Below, one piece after another: positions 43,295 to 54,454 of a DNA stretch of 64,000 nucleotides; within the stretch, counting starts at the first letter, position 1, and each line of letters begins with the position of its first letter. Source of the DNA: Pedinophyceae sp. YPF-701 (Eukaryota; Chlorophyta; Pedinophyceae); the NCBI GenBank assembly GCA_916048055.1, contig CAJZHL010000024.1, positions 62,001 through 126,000 on the forward strand. Direction: 5' to 3'. Below the pieces are notes generated by a model. The model worked only from the letters and a program-made list of their open reading frames with translations, did no database searches and was not told where the DNA came from. The position numbers and the translations under genes were made by a program.

Positions 43295-44878
43295 TCACTC
43301 CATCACCGCGTCCTCGTCCACCACGACACTCCCCCCCTCCTCACGCACGAAGTCCCCCCCCGCGTTGCGCGCGCACTCCACCCGGCTCACCGTCACGGTC
43401 GTCCCGGCGCCGTGCGCCACGACGCCCGCGCCCTTGCTGCCCGTCACGCGCCCGCCCGCCAGCACAACGCGCGCGCCACCCTCCGCGTCCACGCAGGCCA
43501 CCGAGCACCCGGTGATGTCGGTGTCCGTCGTCCTCACGGTCGTGCCCGCCCCGCGGATCCCCACGCCGTGCTGCCCGCCGCTGATACTCCCCCCCCGCAT
43601 GACGACACTCCCCCCGTTGAACGCGCTGACACCGCATCCGCCGTAGCCGCGCAGCACGACGTCGGTCGCCTCGATCGATCCCCTCCCGATGGCACAGAGC
43701 CCGTGTCCGGTCTTGGTGAACGTCGACCGCTCCAGCTGCAGGACACCCCCACTAAAGACGCCACAAGCCGGTGCCTCCTCGTTGCCGACGCACACCACGT
43801 CGCTGGCGACCAGCCTGCTCGCGAACACGCCCAGTCCGGCGCTGCCCGAGATCTTGGCGCCGCGCACGGTGCCGCGCGCGCCGGCAAGCATCGAGACGCC
43901 GAACCGGGGCGCTCCAGTGATCTTCGCGTCTGACACGGTCACGGTGCCCCCCTGTGCCGTGATGCAGCAGCCGTCGAACGTGCAGCCCTCCAGCGTCGCC
44001 GCGGACTCCCCCTGCACCTCGACTCCGACGTCGTCGCCGCGGAACACCGTCCCACGCGCACGCAGGCGGCCCCCCCCGGTCACGATGACGCTGTGCCGGG
44101 TGCCGCCCACCACACCGCCCTCCAGCTCCATCCTCGCCCCCGCGTACACCCCCGCGGCGCAGTACCGGTTGCCCACGAACTGCGAGTTCCGCACCGTCAC
44201 CGTCACGGGCTCCCCGCCGCACCCCGCCCACACCCCCGGGCCGTCGTTGTTCACGAACCGGCAGTTCTCGACCGTCACCGAGCCCGCTGTCACGCGGACG
44301 CCAGCTGTCATGTCGTCGCTGACTTCCGCGCTGCGCGCGTCCTTCCCCAGCAGCCCCGCGTTCGCAAACGTGCAGCCCTCGATCACGACCCCGACCGCGC
44401 CGTGCACGGAGACGAGCGGCTTGCACGAGAGCGCGACCGTCGTCGGATCGACCGGCTTCGTCGCCGCCGCGCGCTTCCCGCAGCACCCGGGCCCGCGGAA
44501 CGTCAGGTTGCGCAATCGGATCCTGGTCTCCGTGCCCGTGCCGACGGGGCCGTCTCCGTCGAGGGCCACGCAACCGTCGATGAGCGTGCCGTTCGAGATC
44601 GTCGCGCCCTGCTCGTCCCTGAGCAGCAGCCCCCCCTTGAGCCACACCGTCTTGCCGCCCAGGTCCACCACGCCGCCGGGAGACGAGCGGAGCAGCGCGA
44701 GCAGGTCCTTCACCGTGAGGTCGTACGGGCGGTCCGCGCGTGCTCCGCGCCCGCCCGCGGAAGCTGGGGGGGGCGGGCCGCCGGGCTCTGCTGCCCGTGG
44801 CCCCTTTGAATCGTGGGCACCGTCGCTCGCCTGGCCTCGCTGCGAGCCCTTCTTCGCACGCGCCTTGCTTTTGGTCAT
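43295..44878 (-). CDS. BH5: beta-helix protein
   Basis: 527 residues from ATG 44878 (MTKSKARAKKGSQRGQASDG). Very basic N-terminus, pre-helix YDLTVKDLLALLRSSPGG, cap DLGG at 72-75, N-terminal rungs like BH4 (KTVWLKGGLLLRDEQGATI), C-terminal half almost identical to BH2 from VFRGDDVGVEV to the end. This gene or its ancestor is the likely donor or recipient in the BH2 mosaic. No signal peptide. Confidence 0.88.
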   Translation of the reverse strand: MTKSKARAKKGSQRGQASDGAHDSKGPRAAEPGGPPPPASAGGRGARADRPYDLTVKDLLALLRSSPGGVVDLGGKTVWLKGGLLLRDEQGATISNGTLIDGCVALDGDGPVGTGTETRIRLRNLTFRGPGCCGKRAAATKPVDPTTVALSCKPLVSVHGAVGVVIEGCTFANAGLLGKDARSAEVSDDMTAGVRVTAGSVTVENCRFVNNDGPGVWAGCGGEPVTVTVRNSQFVGNRYCAAGVYAGARMELEGGVVGGTRHSVIVTGGGRLRARGTVFRGDDVGVEVQGESAATLEGCTFDGCCITAQGGTVTVSDAKITGAPRFGVSMLAGARGTVRGAKISGSAGLGVFASRLVASDVVCVGNEEAPACGVFSGGVLQLERSTFTKTGHGLCAIGRGSIEATDVVLRGYGGCGVSAFNGGSVVMRGGSISGGQHGVGIRGAGTTVRTTDTDITGCSVACVDAEGGARVVLAGGRVTGSKGAGVVAHGAGTTVTVSRVECARNAGGDFVREEGGSVVVDEDAVME

Positions 44879-44899
44879 TTTCGCGGTGATTCTCGGGGC

Positions 44900-45260
44900 T
44901 CGGGCGCGCTCAGCTCTCCGAGCCGCCTGCACGTACCGCGTGAGAGGCCCTCCTTTGGAACGAAAATAACGACGTCTCGCGCGGGCGCGTGGGGGCGCGC
45001 CGACGCGTCGTGCTGCGCGCGCTGGTCGCGATGCATGCTAAAAGCGCCGTCACGCGCACCTGTGTGAGCTGGAAGCGTCGCGGCGACCTCCCCGCGCGAC
45101 ACCAAATGCAGCTGCTTGTTCGAGCAGGACGTGGCTGCTCCTTGGACGCACGCAGCCTGGACGCGCTGGATAACCCCGCCTTGTGCTCGCTCCGAAGTGC
45201 GCCGACAACGCTCGCGCGCAGCGCCTCCTCGGGCCCGCCTCTGAACGCTTGACTCATTTT
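44900..45260 (-). promoter_or_regulatory. Conserved 5' module (BH5 copy)
   Basis: The most diverged of the four copies; it keeps GCGTCGCGGCGACCTCCCCG and the block around GCTCCGAAGTGCGCC. Confidence 0.45.
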
Positions 45261-45829
45261 CATACTGCAAGTCGCGTCAGGGATCCAGAGCAGGGCGCTG
45301 TCCCGTACGCGTCCGCCTGCGCCGTGCCAGCGCCGTGCCACACGAGCCCCAAACGCCGGTACTGTTGTATCGTCGCCGCGCAGAGAATGTTTGCAGGCCG
45401 AGTTGCGCGGCAGCAGCTCTCACCTGCGTGTGTTGATGTTCCCGGACAGAGAGCGTCGCCCCCGCGCCCCTATCCCATCGCGGCCAACGGAGATAAGGCC
45501 AGGAGGGCGCGGGGGAACGGAGCGCCGTTCGCGCTCAATGAATCAGGAGGTGGTGACTCGATTGCGTGTTCGACATCCAGGTCACAGCGATCACCTCACC
45601 TGAGCCAAGGGCCGCGAAGGACGCTCTCGCTGCCAGCCTGCTCCGCGGCGCAGCGCTGCTCGTGAGCGTCGTGGGCGCTTGGTGCGGCTCGCAGCAATGC
45701 CGCGAGGCGACCTCACCTGCGGCTGAGCATCACGCCGCTCGCGGCGCCCCCCCGTCAGGGGACGCAGGGGAAGCTTCCGACGCTGCGACACTGCTGCGCT
45801 GGCAACACTGGCTGAGCTCTGCGAACGCG

Positions 45830-46290
45830 ACGACAGCGAGCGCGTCTCTCCCCTGCAGTGCAACAGGGATCGCCCGCGACGTGGCCCCCCGCCGCTCTTG
45901 CCTACTCTCGCGCACGCGGGCACATCAAGCACTTCTCATTCATCCCACGACGCCTGCTGCTGCGCCTTCACGCGACACCAGCCGCCCTGCATGACGAAAC
46001 CTGCCAGCAAACTGGCACGGACTCGCCACGTGCGCCAGGGGGCTTCTGGGTTACAGCGCTGTATTGAAAGGAATGCACTGCGCGTCCGGAGCACACAGCA
46101 ATGTCGTGCGCGGTGTCCGCTGCTCGCCGGTCTCCCAGCGGCACTCCCCGGCGGGTGGTTCTGTTTCCACCCCGCCATGCGTCTACGCGCGCTCATCGGG
46201 GCAGCGCGGTGCGCGCGCAACACAACTACGTCGCGAGCAGGCACGGGCTCAGCTGAACGCTCGTCGGAGGGTCGGCGGTGCACGCCAGTG
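45830..46290. repeat. Dispersed intergenic block, copy 3
   Basis: Contains GCCTACTCTCGCGCACGC near 45900 and CCCCGGCGGGTGGTTCTGTT near 46147, as in copies 1 and 2. The remaining spacer up to 47475 shows no supported gene; a short CG-dinucleotide run lies near 47310. Confidence 0.55.
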
Positions 46291-47475
46291 GGTTGTCGGT
46301 TATGCTCACAGCAGAGAAGGCAGCGTGCAGAGCGGGGCGTGCGTCATCGAGTGCGTGCGCACCGGACGCGAGCTACTGGACGACTCAGCATCACGGGGCG
46401 CTGCTCTGCCGGCACGTTGCGCCCAGGTGCAGGCCTCGGTGTGCCCCCATGCTTCTTCCTCTCGCGCATGCACGAGGGAGATCAGGCGCGCATCCCAGCA
46501 CGCAGAGACTACGAAGCTGTCGAGAGTGCTGTCGGGCTGCCCTCTACTTGCGTCCCTGTACGCCGTTTGCGTCGGGGGCGCACCTCCGCGCTCGCAACCA
46601 CTAGCCAGTGCCTCGAGCGCCGAAACAAGGCCCCCGGCTGCGCTACAACCCCGCGTCCAGCCCGAAACTGACGCCGAGAGGCAGAATATGACGTTTCGCG
46701 CGTGGTTCGGCCCCTGGTGGTTGACGTCCGCCAACGCTCACCCTGCTCTGCTGTTGGTCCCGCGTTTCAAGGCGCGTGCGAGCTCCCCGTGCGCCTCGCG
46801 CTTCGCGGCGTCGCGGTAGGTACTGGGTCGCATCGAGCGTCGTGGCCGACGTGCACCTGACTCAACAGGCGCGTGTCGGTCACGACGTACATTGCGACAC
46901 AATTCCTATGGCGATGCCGCTGAGCACGAGGACGGCTTGCGCGCGTTCCTGAGGCTCGGCGTCCCCCACCAGCTCCGTACACGCGCCCGCGCGGGTCCTG
47001 TGATCCAAGCCCTGACTCATGTTTGCAACAATCATAACATCGTCGTCGTGACGCACTGCGCATACTCCTCTTCGACTCTGGCACCGTCCGCCGCCTCCCT
47101 CAATGCGCTCTGCGTGCTCCATCGACTCGGGACCTCGCCGGGGGTCGCGGCACCCGCCACTGTCGAGCAGGCCCAGGTGCGCAACGTGTCTCTCGCTCCG
47201 GCGGCCGCCCGCGCACCGCCAGCCACAACCTGCGCTCGCGGCACGCGAGAGAACCACAGGCATGCGGCGGCACCGCCGCAAGCAACGCCGCGAGGCCACC
47301 TGTTGCGCGCGCGCGCGCGTGTGTCGCATGTACAACGTGCCTGTACCTTTACAGGACGACGCATCTACGCGTCGGGCCGCGCGCAGCGGCGACCGCCCCC
47401 TCTGCGCGTGGCTTGCGCTCCGTTCCGGCCCTCTCGCCGGCTCCGCGCGCGACACCCCCCTGACCGCTAGCACCC

Positions 47476-49209
47476 CTACTCCTCGCTCAATGTCCCCCCC
47501 CCCACGTCGCACTCGGTGGCACCCTCCCCGTTCCCGATCGTCAGGGTATCCTCCAGCACCACGCTCGAGCCCCGTTTCAACGACGCTACGCCGAACGAGT
47601 GGTTCTTTATCAGCGCACAGCTCCGCGCGACAATCGCGGCCCCTTGGGACGCCACTGCCCCGTTGAAGGAATTCCTCGTGAACAGCACGTCCGTCGCCTC
47701 CACGACGCTCCCCTGTCCCTTCGCGTGCACCCCGAACCAGTTCCCCGTCGACTCCCCCCCGGTCATTTTGACTCGCGCCCCGGCAAGCACCTCCACCCCC
47801 CCGAACCCGCAGTTCGTGACGTCGACGTCCTCCAGCTTGACCACCGTCGCAGCGCCCGCCGCGTGCACCCCAGCCGCGCGGCACTCCTCGATCTTGCACC
47901 GTCTCAGATCGACCGCCCCACACGCAGCGTGCAGGCCCTCCTTGCACGACGCGATCCGCACGCCCACCGCGGTGACGTTGCCCGGGACATTGGCCGGTTC
48001 CAGGTGGATGCCTGACCGGCAGTCCTCGATGGTCACCCCGTCCAGGAGGCAGGTCGCGCCTGGTTGAACCGCGACGGCAACGACACAGGATCGCACGACG
48101 ACGCCCTCCGCGGCCAACGTGCTGCCGGGAGACTCGACGCTGTCGACGTACAGACCACCGTCGCAGTCGCGGACCTCGCCGCCGCGCACGGTGCACGTCG
48201 CGCCGTCCAACACAGACACTCCACACTCGCACTGGCATACCCTGGGCTCGGACAGCGTCGCGGAGGACCTCTTGCCAGACACGATGACGCCGATCTCGCT
48301 GCGGAGCATCTGGCACTGGTGAAGTTCGAGGGTGCCCCTTCTCCTCACCCTGGCGGCGACGGAGTTGTCCTGACACGTGCAGGCGTTGGCGACGATGTGG
48401 CCTCCCCGGCCAGAGGGACCCCCCTCGAAGTCCCACCCGACTGCGTTGCGGCTGATGGTACTCCTCTCGAGGCGGAGCACCGCGGAATCCAACGCGAGCG
48501 CGCCGGACTCGGCGTTGTCGGTGCACTCCAGGTCCTCCGCCACGACAGTGGTTCCAGTGCTTTCCGCGACGAGCCCGCAGCCGTGGATGCTGACGATGCG
48601 GCACTTCGTGACGCGAACGCTCGCTCCTTCGCAAGCCTGCAGCCCCGTGGTGAAGCACTCGGTGCGGGCCCCGAAGATATCCTCGGCCAGAGCCGTGTTG
48701 TCGCAGTTGCTCAGGGTGCAGGAATCGAAGACGACGCCTCGCGCCCCACTCACCGCCACGAGCGGCGCGACTGTCGCCCAGGAGAAAGCTCGCGGTGTAA
48801 GAGGCTGTCGAACGGGGTTGGCGGCCGCGGTGCCCGTGACGGTCAAGTTGCGGCAGCAAAAATTCGTTGCCGTGGCCGCGACGAGGATCATGCCGCATGT
48901 GATCGTGCCGTCGGCCACCGTCAGGTTGCGGCCCTTCACGTCGAGCACTCGGCCCGTCAGGTCGAACGTCTGCCCGCCCAGATCGAGCGAGCAGTTGCTC
49001 TTCTTGAGGGCTGTGAGCAGCCCGCCGCTCGTGGTGACGTCGACCCGCCGTCGCTGCAGCGGACCGTGCTGATCAGCGCACGCACGGCCCTCGGAGCCGT
49101 GGTCGACGACGCTGTCGCCCAGGGGCGAGCTCCCCTCGCATGGCGGCGGCTCGCTCTCGGCCTCGCCGACGGTGCGGTTGGCCGTGCGCCGGGCAACGTC
49201 GTCACTCAT
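47476..49209 (-). CDS. BH6: beta-helix protein
   Basis: 577 residues from ATG 49209 (MSDDVARRTANRTVGEAESE); the frame is open upstream to 49638 but the extension has no counterpart in BH1. Cap DLGG at 76-79, then LNTV-type rungs (VADGTITCGMILV, NFCCRNLTV, GVVFDSCTLSNCDNTAL, VTKCRIVSIHGCGLVAEST). End SSVVLEDTLTIGNGEGATE, like BH1. More cysteines than most members. No signal peptide or membrane segment. Confidence 0.83.
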   Translation of the reverse strand: MSDDVARRTANRTVGEAESEPPPCEGSSPLGDSVVDHGSEGRACADQHGPLQRRRVDVTTSGGLLTALKKSNCSLDLGGQTFDLTGRVLDVKGRNLTVADGTITCGMILVAATATNFCCRNLTVTGTAAANPVRQPLTPRAFSWATVAPLVAVSGARGVVFDSCTLSNCDNTALAEDIFGARTECFTTGLQACEGASVRVTKCRIVSIHGCGLVAESTGTTVVAEDLECTDNAESGALALDSAVLRLERSTISRNAVGWDFEGGPSGRGGHIVANACTCQDNSVAARVRRRGTLELHQCQMLRSEIGVIVSGKRSSATLSEPRVCQCECGVSVLDGATCTVRGGEVRDCDGGLYVDSVESPGSTLAAEGVVVRSCVVAVAVQPGATCLLDGVTIEDCRSGIHLEPANVPGNVTAVGVRIASCKEGLHAACGAVDLRRCKIEECRAAGVHAAGAATVVKLEDVDVTNCGFGGVEVLAGARVKMTGGESTGNWFGVHAKGQGSVVEATDVLFTRNSFNGAVASQGAAIVARSCALIKNHSFGVASLKRGSSVVLEDTLTIGNGEGATECDVGGGTLSEE

Positions 49210-49902
49210 GTCCGCCGTCAGGTGTTCGACTGACTCGTGCTGAGCCTCTCGAGCCCTGCGGCGCGCTGGGAAACGGGCCAGCAAACAAAACCGTTGGGAG
49301 CGACCTTCGGGGCGACGTTGGGAGCGTATTTGTCCTTGCTTTGCGAGCAAGATCGTCGAACAATATTCAGGTGCCGCGGTGAAGCGCACCTGGTGCAGCC
49401 GGTCGAGGTCCGTGGAGCACACGAGGCACTTGCTCGACGCCTCGACGAGGGCGATGCACGGGAGTGGTGACCTGAGAACGCCCTCAGTCTCCATCAGAGT
49501 GATACGATCCGGCCGCGGCCTCGGCCACAGACCAGCGAGCGAGCGTCTCGCGCAAGGCACGCAGCCTGCGTCAGGGCGAGCGCCGTCGGTCGACTCAGCC
49601 GGGCGCGTGAGCTCCTTCTCCTTCGCCGCTCCAAGCAAGCTACTCGGGAGTATCGCCTCAACGCGGTGCTTGCACGCGCATCAATCCGCCTGCCACGCGA
49701 GCGCGCGTTGTGGCTTCGACAACAACAACAACAACAGTATTTGTGGTCTCGCCCTCACAGGGCACGTTCATTGGCATCCCCAGCCGCCTCTTAGGCCCCT
49801 CATTCGCACCATGCACTGCAGCAGCCCACACCGTTGATCCGCATCACCCCCCGCCTCCCACTGTGGCGCGCCTCTCATACCGAACACCCCCCCCACGCCG
49901 TA
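49210..49902. other. Intergenic BH6-BH7
   Basis: No gene supported. A CAA repeat lies at 49719-49736. The long open frame upstream of the BH6 ATG ends at 49638 but has no family similarity. Confidence 0.4.
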
Positions 49903-51594
49903 CTACCCATCGACGATCTCCCCCCCCTGCATGCAGCACGCCCCCAGCCGCCCGTTGTCGATCGCCAGCGAGTCCCGCAGCACCACGCGCGACCCCTCCC
50001 CCCACGACAACACCCCGTGCTTCCCATTGTCCCGGAACGCACACCCCGTCGCCGTCACCTCCCCGCCGCTCTTCGCGACCAGCCCGAACTCCCCGTTCTG
50101 CGAGCACTCCATGTCGGTCACCGTCGCGGTCGCGTGCTCCCGCCCGTTGCCCTCCACGCCCATCCCGAACGACGCGCTGAGCACGGACTTTCCGCCCGTG
50201 ATGTTCACGCTCGCGCCGTCGATGATCATGACGCCGCAGAACCCGCACGTGCTCACGTCGACGTCCTCCATCTCCACGTGCGTCCCGGGATCGTCCGCGA
50301 ACACCCCGAACTTGCGCGTCTCCTCGATGGTGCACCGTCTCAGCGACACGCGCACGCCCGCGCTGACGGACACGCCCCGGTGCCCGCAGGAGCGGATCGC
50401 GAGGTCCGTCGCGGTCACGCGCGTCGCGGGCCGCATCGCGTGCACGCCCATCTCGCGGATGTCCTCCATGGTGACGCGCTCGAGGGTGAGCGCGCCGCCC
50501 GCGATCGCAGAGGCCCCGAAGTCGGCCTCGCGGACGCTGACGTCGCTGGCGGTGAGCGCGCTGCCGGAGCCGTTGACGGCGAGCGCCATGTCTGCCCCGT
50601 GCACGCGCCCGCGGCGCACGGTGCACGCGCCGCCGTCGCCGGCCGCGACGCCGAACCCGTTCGGGGCCCGGCACACGATGCCGTCGATCGCGGCGGTCGA
50701 GCCGCGGTCCTGCACGGTGACGCCAGCCGCGTCGTTGTCCAGGACCTGACAGTCGTTCAAAATGAGGGTCCCTGACTCAGCTGCGCACGCGCCGGGGCCC
50801 TGGCTGTTCCGACAGACCACGTCGCTGCCCGCAATCGTTGCACCGTGCGCGAAGAGCCCGCTGCGCTCGTTCGCGTCGAACGTGCCCTCCTCGATGCGCA
50901 GCGTGGCCTCGCGGCACACGTGCACGCCATCGACGCCGTTGCCGCTGGCGAGGACGCGCCTCGCGACGACGGCGGTGCCGTGGCCGGCCACGTGCAGGCC
51001 CGTGCCGGCGTTGTCGCGGAACTCGCAGCCCGTGACGCTGACGTCCGCGCCGCTGTCGACGGCGAGGCCGGCGCACGGGCCGAGGGTGTCGGCGTCCGCG
51101 TCGAGCGGGCCGGAGCTGTCGCGGAACGCGCAGGTGTCGAAGACGACGCCCTGGGCGCCGCGAACGGACACCAGCGGCCCGTGTTCGGTCAGATACGGCA
51201 AGCCCGTTGGCGCAGCGTGTTTGAACGCGACATTGCGGCAGGAGAAGCTCGCCGCGGCGGCCTCGACGACGAAGGATGCGCACTCGAGCGTGCCGTTCTC
51301 GACCGCCACGCCCGGTCTCGTCACCGCGAGCGTCACGCCCGGGAGCGTGATCGTCTTCAGGCACAGGTCGATGACGTCGCCGGGGCTGCCCGCGTCGAGG
51401 GCGGCTTTCAGCGCCGCGGCCGTCGTGACACGGATGCGGTCGGTGCTGTCGAGCGCCGCGGACACGGCGGGGTTGGAGCCCCCGGGACGCGCGTGCCACC
51501 CGCTGGGTTCAAACGCATCTTCAGGGGACGCCCGAGAGGCCCGGCGCCGCTCGCGGGCGGCGGCCCGCTCCTGCTTCTTGCGCTGCGTGACCAT
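49903..51594 (-). CDS. BH7: beta-helix protein
   Basis: 563 residues, ATG 51594 in context CCCACCATGG (MVTQRKKQERAAARERRRAS). The first ~50 residues are almost the same as in BH8, then the sequences part: BH7 has pre-helix VTTAAALKAALDAGSPGD, cap DLCL at 76-79 (a changed cap), ENGTLECASFVVE, SFSCRNVAF, GVVFDTCAFRDSSG and a C-terminus like BH1/BH6 (SRVVLRDSLAIDNGRLGAC). The Arg/Lys-rich N-terminus could be a nuclear signal; this is inference. No secretion signal. Confidence 0.87.
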   Translation of the reverse strand: MVTQRKKQERAAARERRRASRASPEDAFEPSGWHARPGGSNPAVSAALDSTDRIRVTTAAALKAALDAGSPGDVIDLCLKTITLPGVTLAVTRPGVAVENGTLECASFVVEAAAASFSCRNVAFKHAAPTGLPYLTEHGPLVSVRGAQGVVFDTCAFRDSSGPLDADADTLGPCAGLAVDSGADVSVTGCEFRDNAGTGLHVAGHGTAVVARRVLASGNGVDGVHVCREATLRIEEGTFDANERSGLFAHGATIAGSDVVCRNSQGPGACAAESGTLILNDCQVLDNDAAGVTVQDRGSTAAIDGIVCRAPNGFGVAAGDGGACTVRRGRVHGADMALAVNGSGSALTASDVSVREADFGASAIAGGALTLERVTMEDIREMGVHAMRPATRVTATDLAIRSCGHRGVSVSAGVRVSLRRCTIEETRKFGVFADDPGTHVEMEDVDVSTCGFCGVMIIDGASVNITGGKSVLSASFGMGVEGNGREHATATVTDMECSQNGEFGLVAKSGGEVTATGCAFRDNGKHGVLSWGEGSRVVLRDSLAIDNGRLGACCMQGGEIVDG

Positions 51595-51960
51595 GGTGGG
51601 CTGTTACGGGCCCGAGAGGGCCTCCCAAGAGCCTGCGCAGAGCGGGGAGGCGTCGGGCTCTTGAGAGCCAACCAACTCCGGCCCGTGCGGGGCAGCCGCA
51701 GGGGTCTCAGAGGCCTTGGCGTCCGCGTCGATCATCACGAGACAGCGTTAGGCGCGGACGCGCACCTTGGGCGGCCAGACGGGTGTCTTTGGGAGCGACA
51801 CGAGTGGCTCAAAACACACCACGCAGGGTCGCAGCGCACAGGTGACTTCGTTGGTCTTCGAGCGCTGCGTCGCCGACGATCGCCCGCTTCAGGATCAAGT
51901 GCCGCGGGTGCGCATTCCGCTCGTCGGAGGAAGTGCGCGCGCATCGGTAATCTAAGGTGT
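51440..51960 (-). repeat. 5'/N-terminal module shared by BH7 and BH8 (other copy 55735-56250)
   Basis: About 500 bases, from roughly codon 50 of BH7 through the start codon into the upstream region, match BH8. Identity is very high across codons 1-50 (few changes) and lower upstream (CTTCGAGCGCTGCGT, AAGTGCCGCGGGTGCGC, CTCGTCGGAGGAA are shared). Beyond codon ~50 similarity falls to family level. Confidence 0.7.
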
Positions 51961-54454
51961 CATATTTTGTCCCGACCGCTGTCAGGCGCTGACCACATCC
52001 CCCCGCCGGCTCCTCTTCGCACCCAACACAACACCGACGCTCGCCCACACGCTCGAGCACCATCTTTCCACGAACCACACGCGTCCCGCCAGCCGCAGCG
52101 AGGGAGACACGTGCTGCACACATGCGTCCATCGGCGCAGCTCTGGTACCGGCGGGAGGGCGCCGCGCGACGACGAGGTCCGCGCGAGCGAGAACGACGCG
52201 AGGATTCCGCAGCCGCCCGCGGGCGCGGGCGACGCCGCAGCGCGACGGCGGGCTGGCGAGCTGTTGGACGACGGCACGTGCGCCATACCGCCCGCATTGC
52301 TCCGCCTGCTAGTATTGAGCTGCGTGGCGGCATGGGTGAACGAGTGAGGTCCTCTGCGAGCACGTCACGGGCTCACACGCGCTCACCTCTTCAGCATGCA
52401 TTGTGTGTTGCGTTGCACTTCTGCGCAATCAATCAATCGAAGTATCCGTGTCTTCTGGTCACTCCTTAGTTCCATATGTATGACCCTGCCCACCTCGCAC
52501 CGCGCAAGCCCGCACGTCGCCCCCGCGTCCGGGCGAAACAGGTCGGCGAGCGGACGGGCTGCCCCTTGGTGATCAATCTGCGCTGGCCACCTGCGTGGGC
52601 AGCCAGCGCAGGTTGATCACCAGGCGCCAACCCGTCCGCTCGCAGATCTAATCCGGGCCCGTCGCGGCACCGCGACCCACCGCGCGCGCCTCCCTCACGA
52701 GCCGCGGGACCTGCGGTGGTGCATTGCAGAGCGCAGGCAGCGCACCGCACGCGTCGCTCGCCGAGAGCACGCCGCCGACGCTCCCGCTGCGCTGGTGCCG
52801 ATGTCTGCCCGTCTGTCTGCCCTTTTGTCGCATCTGGGCGCGGGTATCCGGATGGTGGGAAGGTGACGGAGGTGCGACAACTCCACGGATGCGAGTTCAT
52901 GCGCGGCAGGATCTGCGACGCATCTGCCACGCACGAGATTCCGAACCAGCGCTCATCCGTGAGGTGCAGCTCCCCCGTCATCTGCTGACCACCGCACACC
53001 TTGGCCTCATCCCACCATCGCAGCGTGGAGCCCGACTCAGGTCTCCTGGGCACTCCAGGGGCCGTGGAGAATGTGATCGCAGTGATACAGTGCCGGAAAA
53101 TCCACCCAAACGCGTCCCAACCACGCGGTTGCGGCTAGCTGCGGCAAGGGAGCTGCTCATGGGCACAAGTGCACCGGCGCCAAGCCGGAGGTCGTGGTCG
53201 CGGTGCCCCTCGCTGCGCTGAGGCTTTGGAGCAACTACGTCCCAGGTGGCCAGCACCGGCGGGCAGCGCAGCTTCGCCACACGCGCCACGCCCGCTCGCT
53301 GGCGCAGTGCCGGCTTGGCAGTGTGCCGTCGCAGTTGGCGCGAGATGCGACCTCGTTCGCAGGCGAAGTCCACGCGACACAGGAGAGCGCGGCGCGATGT
53401 CCCGGACCCCGGCTCGCCGACGGTGCAGGCCTCCACGGCACCCCCCATGGCCTGTTGCCCAACACACCTCCGCCTGCGTCCCACGGCCACTTCGCGGGCG
53501 CCGAGCACCTGTGCGGGCGACTCGTATCGCGGGCGTGCGTGTCCAGTGGTAGACGCTGATTCGACCGCTCGAAGCGCTGCGGATGGGCGTGGTGGGAGTT
53601 GGTAGCATTGACAGGGAGCTGCGGCGCACACGGGCAGATCCATTCACCGCAACGACCAGCAAAGGCCGCAGAGTCATAGCTTCACTCGGATCATTGCGCG
53701 ACGTCGCGTCTCAGCTTGTTTCTCGGGCTCACGCCGGCAATAGCAGTTGGCCGCAGCCCGCTGCGGGCCGGGGCAGCGGGCCCGCGACGCCGCCGTCGAA
53801 CCACACCACGTCCTCTAGCAATTACCTCCGTTCCACAGGCTCGTCGTTCCTTCGAACACACGCCGCAGTCGCGCGCGTCCCGTGCCACAGCGGCGCACAG
53901 ACACGACGTCCCGCACGGCCGCGAGCCCGCTCGCCTGTGAGGCACGCAGCCGCACGCAGGTCTTCCGAGGCCGCCCTGCTGTCAGTCAGACTCATCGGGT
54001 CTGCGGGCGCTCATGCACAACTCGCAGGCCACCTGCCGCGAACAGCGCGCCCCCCGTCCCCCGCAGCGCGCGGCTGCGCGGCCGCTCATCCGCCCTACGT
54101 GCACCAGCAGCGCTCCCGCGACGACACCTCATGTGCCGATTCAAAAGCCACACAGTTCTTTCTCTTTTTTTCTATTTATATATTCACATCATTGTTCTTT
54201 GCATCCTTGTATTGTATGTTTGCTCGCACTGATGTTGTCCTACCCTCGAAGCACGCCCGCCGACTCTCCCCCTCTCCCTGCCCCGGCACGTCCTCCTCGC
54301 GCTCCGCTCCCCCTGCACCCAGGTCGCCAAACACCCCCTCCCCGGCACACCCCTCCCCTTCGCAGCCAGCGACCGCCCCATCCACTCCACCGCACCCCAC
54401 GCACCTGCACGACCCACGCTCGCTCCCCCACGCCGCAGAACCAAAACACCCCCC
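51961..54454. other. Intergenic BH7-BH8
   Basis: About 2.5 kb without a gene I can support; several ORFs of 120-220 codons exist on both strands, but none has a recognisable domain or a frame clearly better than the others. It contains the hairpin at 52546-52643. An AT-rich run at about 54160-54240 (minus strand ATAAATAGAAAA) lies downstream of BH8 and may be its polyadenylation region. Confidence 0.45.
52546..52643. repeat. 98-base hairpin (inverted repeat)
   Basis: The outer arms GCGAGCGGACGGG (52546-52558) and CCCGTCCGCTCGC (52631-52643) pair perfectly over 13 bases. After a 7x7 internal loop, 52566-52587 pairs with 52602-52623 over about 21 of 22 bases, with one G-U pair in the RNA. The apical loop is 14 bases. 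It could be a structured RNA (pre-miRNA-like), a MITE, or a protein-binding palindrome. Confidence 0.75.

Noticed and set aside
46880-48898. 672-codon minus-strand open frame overlapping BH6.
   Set aside because: Arg/Gly-rich shadow in another frame of BH6; the BH6 frame shows the rung repeats.
51961-54454. Several 150-220-codon frames in the BH7-BH8 spacer as candidate genes.
   Set aside because: Overlapping frames on both strands are equally long, with no domain, no repeat pattern and no conserved neighbour copy.
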